From the NCBI RefSeq assembly GCF_000018945.1, contig NC_011978.1:1210729-1274728 (forward strand): a stretch of DNA of 64,000 bases. Direction: 5' to 3'. The notes below the pieces were generated by a model. It had not been told where the DNA came from and searched no databases. It worked only from the letters and a program-made list of their open reading frames with translations. Both the position numbers and the translations under genes were made by a program. The stretch is from Thermotoga neapolitana DSM 4359 (GTDB taxonomy: Bacteria; Thermotogota; Thermotogae; Thermotogales; Thermotogaceae). Below are positions 32,633 through 40,848 of the stretch, in pieces (the first letter of the stretch is position 1; every line of letters begins with the position of its first letter).

Positions 32633-34713
32633 CTTTTCACCTCCAGAAGTTTTGGCAAAACCACAAGACTCATGAAAGAGCTCACGGTCATCGTGACCCA
32701 CATGATTGCGACAAGATAAGTGTGGAACGTGAAGGGTGACAGAATCAGAGCGGAAAGCCCCACAGAAAGACCAAAGGCGTTTGCCAAAACGGGTGTGGAT
32801 GCGATCTTTACCGTCTTTTCCAGATCCCTGTAATATCTGAACAGCTCCGTCACATGTATGGCGTAGTCTATACCAACCCCGATCACTATTCCGGCCATGT
32901 TTGCCGTGATCAGGTTCAGAGGAATCCCAGAAAGCCCCATGAAACCAAAAAGAGACACAAGCGAGATCAGAACAGGAACGATCGCCTTTGCTGGAATGAC
33001 AAAACTTCTCTGAAACAGAACAAGAAGGAGAAAGACCATGCTGACAGCAAGCACCACCGAAAGTACCTGCTGATGAACGATCGAGTCGTTCATCTCTTTT
33101 ATGATGTAGGGAAGCCCCGTCACCTGAAAGCCGCTTTCTTTCACTATGTGTTCCACTTCCTCGAGAGTGTTTCTGTCGAGGTTATCCAGAAAGATAAAAG
33201 CTCTTCCTGTGCTTTCGGATAGAAAGTTGCTCGTGTAATCCTCTGGAAGAAGTCTTTTGAGTATCAGCGCCCTTGCAAGGATTTTCGGGTAACCTTCTTC
33301 TTTGAAGAGATGTTCGTTCATCCTCACAAGGATGTCGTAGACGGAAAAGGCATCGTATCCTTTGCTCTTCAGTTTTTCCTCCATAGAAAGGACCTTCCGG
33401 GCAAAGTCTGGAGAGAGCAGATTCTCTGACTCGAAAACGGCATAAACAGGCAGAGCCCTTCCGAAGATCTCTTCTATCTTCTCCACGTTCTTTCTGACCC
33501 TTGTGTAGCCTTTGTAGAGTTTCAGAATGTTGAGGTCTGCCTTCAGAAGGAATGTGCCTGGAAGGAAGGCGAAAAGAACCACCAGTGTGATGATCCACGC
33601 TCGCTTTGAAAGTCTTTGAAAAAGCCGGGCCAGGCTGCTTTCCTTCTTTTTGATCTCAACATCTTCCATTCCTGACAGTATTACGGGAAGTACGATCCAC
33701 GTTGAAACTCCCGCAAGACCGATTCCAGCAGCAGCGAGGAGTCCCATCTGTTTCATGGACTGAGAGTTCAAAGTGAGAAAAGAGAGAAATCCTGCCATCG
33801 TGGTGAGTGTGGTGAGGATCATCGCCCTTCCAACACTCTCGAGAGTATCTTTGATGGCGTTGAACGTACTCTCTCCATCTTTCTTTCGTTCCAAAAAGTG
33901 CGAAACGAAGTGAAGCCCATCGGCACTTCCCATGACGATGGTGAATATGGGAACCAGAACCGTGATGATGGAAAGGTTCTGGCCCATCCATCCCATCACG
34001 TAGCCAAGCGTCCAGAGGGCGGCGAATCCCGCCGGTATCAAAGATAAAATGGCGTATCTGAACCTTCCAAGTTGTACTCTGAAGACGTTCAGAAGAAGAA
34101 CAACGGCGAGTGGGGGAAGTGTGAATATCATGAACAGAAGATAGCGAAATATCTGGTCTTCCAGATACTGTGTTCCAGAGAGGTAATGTTCATATCCTGA
34201 AAGAGTACTTTCGATTTCATTGGGATTTACACTGTTTCTGGGAAGTATCATGAATAGGGAGTAGTATCCATCTTCCATTTTCCTCACGTTGAGGAAGTCT
34301 TTCATGTTTTCAACATAGCTCAGAAAGTCTCTGTACTGCTCTTCGGACATGTTCTTTGTCTCCACCAGTCTGAAGCCAGCGGGAAACTTCTCCGGAATGG
34401 GTGGTATGACAGTCTTTACACCTTCAACGGAGGAGAGTTTTTCCTTTATTTCAAAGATCTCATCTATTCCCTCTCTGCTCAGGGGATCGACGTTCGTCTT
34501 CACCATCACCACAAGCTGTTCTCCTGTTTTGAAGACGCCGTTCATCTTCTCGTATATCTCTTTCTGACGGGATTTCTGAGGCATCAGAATGGAAAACTCA
34601 GTTGTGAAGTGAAGTCTGAAAAGCCCAAAGAGTGCTAAAATGTTCAGTACCAGCACCACCGCGAAGATCTTCTTTCTGTTTTTGAAAACAAAAGAGGTGT
34701 ACTCTTCGAACAA
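32629..34713 (-). CDS. RND-family exporter (MMPL/HAE3 type)
   Basis: About 694 residues: an N-terminal membrane helix, a periplasmic loop of about 150 residues, five to six helices (around residues 190-380), then the same plan repeated, giving twelve spans. The conserved Asp-bearing helix TIVMGSADGLHFVSHFLE and its repeat GIVIGVGIDYAIHVTELF are typical of sterol-sensing/MMPL RND proteins driven by protons. Likely exports lipids or hydrophobic compounds. I prefer TTG 34713, spaced from GGGAGGTG, over GTG 34722, which overlaps that site. Confidence 0.85.
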   Translation of the reverse strand: MFEEYTSFVFKNRKKIFAVVLVLNILALFGLFRLHFTTEFSILMPQKSRQKEIYEKMNGVFKTGEQLVVMVKTNVDPLSREGIDEIFEIKEKLSSVEGVKTVIPPIPEKFPAGFRLVETKNMSEEQYRDFLSYVENMKDFLNVRKMEDGYYSLFMILPRNSVNPNEIESTLSGYEHYLSGTQYLEDQIFRYLLFMIFTLPPLAVVLLLNVFRVQLGRFRYAILSLIPAGFAALWTLGYVMGWMGQNLSIITVLVPIFTIVMGSADGLHFVSHFLERKKDGESTFNAIKDTLESVGRAMILTTLTTMAGFLSFLTLNSQSMKQMGLLAAAGIGLAGVSTWIVLPVILSGMEDVEIKKKESSLARLFQRLSKRAWIITLVVLFAFLPGTFLLKADLNILKLYKGYTRVRKNVEKIEEIFGRALPVYAVFESENLLSPDFARKVLSMEEKLKSKGYDAFSVYDILVRMNEHLFKEEGYPKILARALILKRLLPEDYTSNFLSESTGRAFIFLDNLDRNTLEEVEHIVKESGFQVTGLPYIIKEMNDSIVHQQVLSVVLAVSMVFLLLVLFQRSFVIPAKAIVPVLISLVSLFGFMGLSGIPLNLITANMAGIVIGVGIDYAIHVTELFRYYRDLEKTVKIASTPVLANAFGLSVGLSALILSPFTFHTYLVAIMWVTMTVSSFMSLVVLPKLLEVKR

Positions 34714-34764
34714 AGGTGTCACCTCCCGTGGACTTTATTTTATCAGGAAGGACGGTGAAAAAGC

Positions 34765-35388
34765 ATGTGGGATGTCTTTGAACACTTCGTGAACGAGTAC
34801 GAGGAGTGGTTCTTAAAGCATAAATTCGCCTATCTTTCTGAACTCAAAGCGGTGAAGGCCCTTCTTCCAGAGGGAAGGGGAGTGGAGATAGGAGTTGGTA
34901 CAGGAAGGTTCGCTGTTCCTTTGAAGATAAAGATCGGGGTGGAACCTTCAAAACGCATGGGAAAGATAGCAAGAAGAAGGGGAATACTGGTGATAGAAGG
35001 AACAGCGGAAAATCTGCCACTGAAGGATGAAAGCTTCGACTTTGCACTGATGGTCACCACGATTTGCTTTGTGGATGATCCACTGAGGGCTTTGCAGGAA
35101 GCAAAAAGAGTGATCAGAAAAGGAGGACACATTATCGTTGGTATTGTGGGCAGAGAAAGTTTTCTGGGAAGAGAGTACGAAGAAAAGAAGGAAAAGAGCC
35201 TCTTCTACAAACGTGCAAGATTCTTCTCCACTGAAGAGATAGTGCACCTAATGAAAATGGTGGGTTTTGGGGACTTCAAAGTGGTTCAGACACTCTTCAA
35301 CCATCCCTCAAAACTCACCGATGTTGAGCCTGTCTTAAAAGGATACGGCGAAGGGGCTTTTGTGGTGATCGCGGGGCGAAAAAGTTAA
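34765..35388 (+). CDS. SAM-dependent methyltransferase (class I)
   Basis: 207 residues with the SAM-binding motif GVEIGVGTGRFAVPL, the acidic loop IEGTAENLPLKDESFDFALM and FVDDPLRALQEAKRVIRKGG, as in UbiE/COQ5-like methyltransferases. I recognise it as the T. maritima TM1293 type, whose structure is known but not its substrate. ATG after AGGACGGTG. Convergent with the cupin gene, the stops being adjacent. Confidence 0.85.
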   Translation: MWDVFEHFVNEYEEWFLKHKFAYLSELKAVKALLPEGRGVEIGVGTGRFAVPLKIKIGVEPSKRMGKIARRRGILVIEGTAENLPLKDESFDFALMVTTICFVDDPLRALQEAKRVIRKGGHIIVGIVGRESFLGREYEEKKEKSLFYKRARFFSTEEIVHLMKMVGFGDFKVVQTLFNHPSKLTDVEPVLKGYGEGAFVVIAGRKS

Positions 35389-35736
35389 TCAGAGCAAAAC
35401 GATTATCGCCAGAAACTCAAGGTCTTTCTCTCCTGTGTTCTCTATGGAATGTGACTCTCCAGAATCTGTGAAACACACGTCTCCTGCCTTTATGGGAACG
35501 TCCTTTCCGTTGTCGTGGAAGATGCCTTCTCCGGAGAGGATGTAGTATATCTCGAACTCTCCATCGTGCCTGTGCAGTCTCACAGAAGACCCCGGTGGAA
35601 GTTTCATTTTTGCGAAGAGTCTTGCCCTGTTCCTCATGGTTTCTTTGGAAAGAAGGTGTGTCATCTCCACCTCACCCTTTCCGCCGCGCATGTTCGATAT
35701 CTTTTCAGGGGTGAGTTCAGAAGATTTCACAACCAT
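35389..35736 (-). CDS. Small single-domain cupin
   Basis: 115 residues. Cupin motif 1 is visible as GSSVRLHRHDGEFEIYYIL, with two His and one Glu for metal, and motif 2 as CFTDSGESHSIENTG with the last His. Such proteins bind a metal and are enzymes or sensors; the T. maritima version (TM1287, from memory) was likened to oxalate decarboxylase, but single cupins of this size are seldom assignable. ATG after GGAGGG. Confidence 0.85.
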   Translation of the reverse strand: MVVKSSELTPEKISNMRGGKGEVEMTHLLSKETMRNRARLFAKMKLPPGSSVRLHRHDGEFEIYYILSGEGIFHDNGKDVPIKAGDVCFTDSGESHSIENTGEKDLEFLAIIVLL

Positions 35737-35906
35737 ATTGTTCCCTCCTTCAATGATTTTTCTGATAGTATATCACACATCATGATCTGAGATGACCTGG
35801 CCTTTCCCTCGGAAATGTCGGTTCAAATTTTCCTGTCGTTAACCACGTTACACACAACATGTGGTATTATGATTCCAAATCATACAACAAATGGAGGTGA
35901 AAGAAA

Positions 35907-38114
35907 TTGAAGGTGTACGCGTTCGGCTTTCCAAAGATAGGTGAGAAAAGAGAGTTCAAGAAAGCACTGGAAGATTTCTGGAAGGGGAAGATCACAGAAA
36001 ACCAGTTCAAAGAAGAGATGAGCGAACTCAGGATGTACATGGTGGAGAACTACAGAACGAACGTGGACGTTGTTCCTTCGAACGAACTTTCCTACTACGA
36101 TTTCGTTCTCGACACAGCCATAATGGTGGGGGCAATTCCGGAGCGGTTTGGAAAGTATGAGGGCCTTTCGACTTATTTTGAGATGGCACGTGGAAGAAAA
36201 GCCCTTGAGATGACAAAGTACTTCAACACGAACTACCACTACCTTGTTCCCGAGATAGAGAGTGGAAACTTTGAACTCCTTGAAAATATACCTCTTGAAG
36301 ATTTTCTCTTTTTCAGGTCGATGGGAATTGAAACCGCACCAAGAATACTGGGACCGTTCACCTTCCTCTATCTTTCCAAAAAAGACGGGATGTGGATCAG
36401 AGAACCCGGTGAAATGGAAAAACTTTTCACCAGGCTCGTTCCTGTTTACAGGAAAGTTTTTGAAGAACTCGTAGAAAACGGTTGTGGAGAAATCCTCGTG
36501 GACGAGCCTGCCTTCGTGTGTGATCTTCAGAAAGACCACTGGAATTTGATAAAAGATGTGTACAGCGAGTTTTCAGGGTTTCCTTTGACGATTTTTACCT
36601 ATTACGATAGCGTCTCTGACTACGAGTCTTATGTGTCCCTTCCTGTGAAGGGCCTTCACCTGGATTTTGTTTCAAACACAGAAAATCTCAGAAACTTCGA
36701 AAAACACGGTTTTCCATCGGACAAGACTCTCATAGCCGGTGTCATAAACGGCCGTCAGCCCTGGAGAGCAAATCTCAAGAAAGTGGCAGAACTTGTGGAC
36801 AAACTCGGTGCGAGTGCCATCTCGAACTCCTGTCCGCTATTTCACCTTCCCATAACTGCGCAATGGGAAAACAGCCTTCCTGATGGTCTGAGGGAAAAAC
36901 TTGCCTTCGCAAAGGAAAAACTTGAAGAGCTGAAAGTACTGAAAGAGTTCTTTGAAGGGAAAAAAGTAAATCTTCCAGAGGTTAGTTTCGAAGACTTCGC
37001 CGTCGATGAATCAGTTTCTAAAAAGATAAAACAGCTCACACCTGACTCTTTCAGAAGAGAGAAGGAGTATCAGGAGCGTGACAGGATTCAAAGAGAAGAG
37101 CTGAAACTTCCTCTTTTTCCGACCACAACAATCGGATCTTTCCCTCAGACCAGCGATGTGAGAAAGATGAGGGCAAGGTACAGAAGGGGAGAAATCTCGG
37201 AAGAAGAATACGAGTCCTTCATAAAAGAGCAGATAAAAAAGGTAGTAAGGATCCAGGAAGAGATAGGGCTCGATGTTCTGGTACACGGTGAGTTCGAAAG
37301 AAGCGATATGGTGGAGTTCTTCGCGGAGAGACTGAACGGAATCGCCACCACACAGAACGGCTGGGTTCTTTCTTACGGTTCAAGATGCTACCGCCCACCC
37401 ATCATATACGGCACGGTTTCAAGGACAGGGCCCATGACACTGAGGGAAATCACCTACGCTCAGTCTCTGACGGAGAAACCTGTCAAGGGAATGCTCACAG
37501 GGCCCATCACCATCATGGGCTGGAGTTATTACAGGGAAGACATTCCAGAAGAGGAGATCGCCTACCAGATCGCCCTTGCAATAAACGAGGAGGTGAAAGA
37601 CCTGGAAAAAGCCGGAATAAAGATCATCCAGATCGATGAACCTGCGTTCAGAGAGAAGGCACCCATCAAAAAGAGCAGATGGCCGGAGTACTTCGAGTGG
37701 GCAATAAACGCCTTCAATCTGGCTGCGAATGCAAAGGCTGAGACGCAGATCCATGCCCACATGTGTTACTCTGATTTCAACGAGATAATAGAGTACATCC
37801 ACAGGCTGGAGTTCGATGTGATAAGCATCGAGGCTTCAAGGAGCAAGGGAGAGATCATCTCAGCCTTTGAAAACTTCAAGGGCTGGAAGAAACAGATTGG
37901 TGTTGGTGTCTGGGACATTCACTCTCCCGCTGTTCCCTCCGTTGATGAAATGAAGAGTATAATAGAAAGAGTCCTCAGGATACTTCCGAAGGAACTGATA
38001 TGGGTGAACCCCGACTGTGGCCTTAAAACAAGAAACTGGGAAGAGGTCGTACCCTCTTTGAAAAACATGGTGGACCTTGCAAAGAAGTTGAGGAAGGAGT
38101 ATAATAACACTTGA
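35907..38114 (+). CDS. metE: Cobalamin-independent methionine synthase
   Basis: 735 residues, two TIM barrels. It moves a methyl group from 5-methyltetrahydropteroyl-glutamate to homocysteine. The zinc ligands are in the C-terminal half: HAHMCYSDF (His, Cys), IDEPAF and NPDCGLKTR (Cys). The N-terminal barrel begins [23 protein letters not shown] start seven bases after GGAGGTG. No methionine riboswitch is evident in the short leader. A TATTAT box at 35865-35870 preceded by AACATGTGG may be the -10. Confidence 0.95.
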   Translation: MKVYAFGFPKIGEKREFKKALEDFWKGKITENQFKEEMSELRMYMVENYRTNVDVVPSNELSYYDFVLDTAIMVGAIPERFGKYEGLSTYFEMARGRKALEMTKYFNTNYHYLVPEIESGNFELLENIPLEDFLFFRSMGIETAPRILGPFTFLYLSKKDGMWIREPGEMEKLFTRLVPVYRKVFEELVENGCGEILVDEPAFVCDLQKDHWNLIKDVYSEFSGFPLTIFTYYDSVSDYESYVSLPVKGLHLDFVSNTENLRNFEKHGFPSDKTLIAGVINGRQPWRANLKKVAELVDKLGASAISNSCPLFHLPITAQWENSLPDGLREKLAFAKEKLEELKVLKEFFEGKKVNLPEVSFEDFAVDESVSKKIKQLTPDSFRREKEYQERDRIQREELKLPLFPTTTIGSFPQTSDVRKMRARYRRGEISEEEYESFIKEQIKKVVRIQEEIGLDVLVHGEFERSDMVEFFAERLNGIATTQNGWVLSYGSRCYRPPIIYGTVSRTGPMTLREITYAQSLTEKPVKGMLTGPITIMGWSYYREDIPEEEIAYQIALAINEEVKDLEKAGIKIIQIDEPAFREKAPIKKSRWPEYFEWAINAFNLAANAKAETQIHAHMCYSDFNEIIEYIHRLEFDVISIEASRSKGEIISAFENFKGWKKQIGVGVWDIHSPAVPSVDEMKSIIERVLRILPKELIWVNPDCGLKTRNWEEVVPSLKNMVDLAKKLRKEYNNT

Positions 38115-38139
38115 ACGGACAGAAGATGAAAATACCTAC

Positions 38140-38169
38140 TTGACAAATCGGAGTAACATGTGGTATAAT
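38140..38169 (+). promoter_or_regulatory. Strong promoter aimed at a nearby terminator
   Basis: TTGACA (38140-38145), 18-base spacer, TATAAT (38164-38169). A transcript would start near 38176 and meet the hairpin at 38191, so only about 50 bases would be made. The bases AACATGTGGTAT around the -10 also occur before metE. Confidence 0.65.
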
Positions 38170-38190
38170 ATACGTTGGCCGACCAAAAAC

Positions 38191-38224
38191 AGGAGGGGGA
38201 ATTTCCCCCTCCTTTGTTTTTTTT
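38191..38224. terminator. Bidirectional terminator after metE and the GH4 gene
   Basis: AGGAGGGGGAA pairs with TTCCCCCTCCT, followed by TTTGTTTTTTTT on the + strand and TTTTTGG on the - strand. It lies between two convergent genes. Confidence 0.85.
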
Positions 38225-39470
38225 ACTCCAGTTTCACGTGTTCGCTGTTTGCCTTCAGTATCTCTTCGAGAAGATCTTTCGCGTCCTCCACATCCGGCCC
38301 CAGAGGATGAGAAAGAAGGGCTTTCAGTGCCAGTTTTTTTGATCTCTTAAGATACGCTTCTATCGTAAGGCGCTCGTACATTTTCACAGCATGGATGAAC
38401 GAGAGGGCAAAGAGATCTCCCTTTCCCTGAGAGATCGAAAGTGCCCTGCCAGACCTCACGTAGCATGGAATCTCGAGAACATAATCGTTGGGGAGATTTT
38501 CGATCGATCCGTTGTTCCTCGTGTTCACTATGTGGATCTTTCCTTCGTCCTTTTCAAGGTCTCTTATCAAATGGGCCGCCGCTGTGGAGTACATGCTTCC
38601 TCCACGCTTTGAGAGTTCCTCAGGAATTTCAGTAGCGGTTCTGTACTTTTCGAAGAGCTCCTTTTCTATCTTCATTACCTCTCTTGATCTGAGTTCGTGC
38701 GAGGTGATTTTTTTGAACATCTTCTTTTCCATCAGGTAATATCTCAAATACGGATTCACGAGGAGCCTTACAGAGTCGTAGAACCACTCTGGAAAATCTT
38801 CATCGGGTATGTTGGAAAGTTTCAGTTTCAGGTTCTCAAAGACCTTTTCTGTGACATCCTGGCCTTTCACGAAGACCCTCTCAACGAAACTCAGGTGGTT
38901 GAGCCCGTAGTACTTGAGAAACACGTCTTCAAGGTTTACTGAGAACATCTCCGAAATCTCCCGGATGAAATTTATCGGAACGTTGCAGAGTCCTATGAAC
39001 TTTTCATAATCAAGGTAGTTTCTGACAAACTCGGTGATGTGCCCGGAAGGATTGGTGAAGTTTATTATCGTTGCGTTCGAGACCTTTCTCACTGTTTCGA
39101 CGTACTCTTCCACGACGGGGAAGGCCCTCAGGGCCGCCGAAAATCCCCCCACCCCCGTTGTTTCCTGTCCGATGAGGCCGTACTTCAGCGGTATGCCCTC
39201 GTCTTTTTCCCTTCCCTTCAACCCTCCTGGTCTGAATTGAAAGATCACGTACTTTGCATCCATCACCGCGTCTTTGAAACTCTCGGCGATCAGTACCCTG
39301 AACCTGTCCTTCACGAGCCTTCTCACAAAATCGACCACGATCTTCTGTTTTTCTTCGTTTATGTCGTAGAAGATCACCTCATCGATCTGAACGTCACCGG
39401 AGATGTCCAGGAGCCCCTTTATCAGCTCCGGGGTGTAACTGCTTCCACCACCTATCACCGCAATTCTCAT
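38223..39470 (-). CDS. bglT: 6-phospho-beta-glucosidase, glycoside hydrolase family 4
   Basis: 415 residues. The NAD-binding start MRIAVIGGGSSYTPELIKGL, metal-site Cys in GLCNVPINF, and RSGRALSISQGKGDL are marks of GH4, which cleaves by an NAD- and metal-dependent redox-elimination route rather than with two acids. It matches the T. maritima enzyme of known structure (TM1281). ATG 39470 follows GGAGGTGAAGAG. The frame continues upstream only because it reads through the kinase gene. Overlap by four bases with that kinase suggests joint use of a phosphorylated disaccharide. Confidence 0.92.
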   Translation of the reverse strand: MRIAVIGGGSSYTPELIKGLLDISGDVQIDEVIFYDINEEKQKIVVDFVRRLVKDRFRVLIAESFKDAVMDAKYVIFQFRPGGLKGREKDEGIPLKYGLIGQETTGVGGFSAALRAFPVVEEYVETVRKVSNATIINFTNPSGHITEFVRNYLDYEKFIGLCNVPINFIREISEMFSVNLEDVFLKYYGLNHLSFVERVFVKGQDVTEKVFENLKLKLSNIPDEDFPEWFYDSVRLLVNPYLRYYLMEKKMFKKITSHELRSREVMKIEKELFEKYRTATEIPEELSKRGGSMYSTAAAHLIRDLEKDEGKIHIVNTRNNGSIENLPNDYVLEIPCYVRSGRALSISQGKGDLFALSFIHAVKMYERLTIEAYLKRSKKLALKALLSHPLGPDVEDAKDLLEEILKANSEHVKLE

Positions 39471-40426
39471 CTCTTCACCTCCTTCAGGTAGTTCTTCACC
39501 AGCCTGTTGTAGAGTTTTTCCGTCACCTCGATTCCAGAACGCTCCATGGCAAACAGTACCGCACCGATCACTGGATCGTGCTCCGGGATTGTGACTTCGT
39601 ATTCCTTTCCGACGGCACTTTCTATCATCTTTATGAGAAGGGAAGGAGCGTTCTTGAAGAAGCTTCCCTCCAGGATCAGCCTGATGGGTGGTGTGAAGTT
39701 GAGGGATTTTCTGTGGGCGTCGACGATCTTTTTCACTTCGGTCACGATGTCGTTGAATATTCTGAGAGAAACAGTATCTCCACTTTCGGCACACCTGAAG
39801 AGGATCTGGTTTACCTTTTTAACAATCTCGCTGGTGTCTCCACCTTCGTAATCGTACCTCAGAAGAGTTTCGACCGGCCCGATCTCTTTTTCAACCTCGT
39901 CAACGAGAACCGTCCAGTCGTCCCTTCCGTCTTTTGCCCTCACAACGGCGGATGTCACAAGGGAAGCGATGTAGTGAGAGCCAAGTCTTTCACCGAGGGA
40001 GAAAGAGAGCCCTCCTATTCTGTTCACCCTCTTTCCATCGGATGCGTACGAGATACTGCCCGTTCCGCAGCTCACCATGATCCCCGTGTCGTCGAAAGAG
40101 CCGGACCTGAGGGCGATTCTTCCGTCGTTGTCGAAGTCGAATCTTTTGAGGCCGATTTCTCCCAAAATCTCCCTCACGATCTTCATCTCGTACTCAAAAT
40201 CCGCTCCGGCATATCCGAAGAAGGCAAAATCCACGTCTTCGAGAGTCTTCTTTGACCTTTCCAGAACGCTGTTTATCACATCTTTCAGATTTTTCAGGGC
40301 GTTCTCTTTCCCAACGACCTGGTAGTTCGCCCCGCGACCTCTGTGAACGGCAAGGATGTTCCCCTCTTCATCGCTCAGGACCGCCAGTGTTTTCGTTCCA
40401 CCAACGTCGCATCCAAGAAAGATCAA
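39467..40426 (-). CDS. BadF/N-acetylglucosamine-kinase-like sugar kinase
   Basis: About 319 residues of the ASKHA fold: phosphate-1 loop FLGCDVGGTKTLAVLSDEEG, VSCGTGSISYASDG for the second phosphate loop, ILEGSFF for the adenosine site. Probably an ATP-dependent hexose or amino-sugar kinase (BadF/BadG/NagK family). Coupled to the GH4 gene, it may make the phosphorylated sugar that enzyme needs. TTG at 40426 after GGGGGTG gives the family-like start M-I-F-L-G; ATG 40441 or 40444 are alternatives. Confidence 0.85.
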   Translation of the reverse strand: MIFLGCDVGGTKTLAVLSDEEGNILAVHRGRGANYQVVGKENALKNLKDVINSVLERSKKTLEDVDFAFFGYAGADFEYEMKIVREILGEIGLKRFDFDNDGRIALRSGSFDDTGIMVSCGTGSISYASDGKRVNRIGGLSFSLGERLGSHYIASLVTSAVVRAKDGRDDWTVLVDEVEKEIGPVETLLRYDYEGGDTSEIVKKVNQILFRCAESGDTVSLRIFNDIVTEVKKIVDAHRKSLNFTPPIRLILEGSFFKNAPSLLIKMIESAVGKEYEVTIPEHDPVIGAVLFAMERSGIEVTEKLYNRLVKNYLKEVKR

Positions 40427-40470
40427 GTCTTTCACCCCCATCATAGTATAATCGTTTCGGGGTGGAAAAC

Positions 40471-40845
40471 GTGAAAGGATTTTTCTTTGCTCTGCTCTTT
40501 GTTCTTTCCACGTGTGTGATGGGAGGAGCCTTTGTGGGCTTTTCGATCGACTTTTCCGGAACGACCTCGATGGCCTTTGGTGTGGACAACGGAAGGTTCA
40601 CAGCGGGAGTGGAACTGTGGGATGTTTCAAATTTCTCTTTCTTTGTCGGTGCTCTGAGGAATGTAGATTTGAAGGACTTCATGCTCACTCTGGAAACGAG
40701 GGTGGGACTTTCCATAAAACCCTTCTTTGGCCTTGTCACGTTCTTCTGGAAAAAGTACGGCAAGGTGAGGTGGGGATTTGGTTACAGAGTACTTCTGAAG
40801 GATTCTCAGATCAGTTTGCCTGTGTTCATCAGATTGGGGTGGTAG
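40471..40845 (+). CDS. Small secreted or envelope protein
   Basis: 124 residues with a signal peptide (MKGFFFALLFVLSTCVMGGA) and then alternating hydrophobic strands (VGFSIDFSGTTSMAFGVDNG, ELWDVSNFSFFVGALRN) ending in Trp, like a small beta-barrel or sandwich. The style resembles the larger protein at 46615-47349. GTG 40471 is spaced from GGGGTGG. It is followed after three bases by mutS2 and is probably co-transcribed with it. Confidence 0.75.
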   Translation: MKGFFFALLFVLSTCVMGGAFVGFSIDFSGTTSMAFGVDNGRFTAGVELWDVSNFSFFVGALRNVDLKDFMLTLETRVGLSIKPFFGLVTFFWKKYGKVRWGFGYRVLLKDSQISLPVFIRLGW

Positions 40846-40848
40846 AAA

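Noticed and set aside
35880..36539. 219-codon frame antisense to metE
   Set aside because: Mirror of a strongly conserved gene; no start signal.
39471..39794. N-terminal extension of the GH4 enzyme by 108 codons
   Set aside because: It reads the kinase gene in another frame. The proper ATG with GGAGGTG and the NAD-binding motif lies at 39470.
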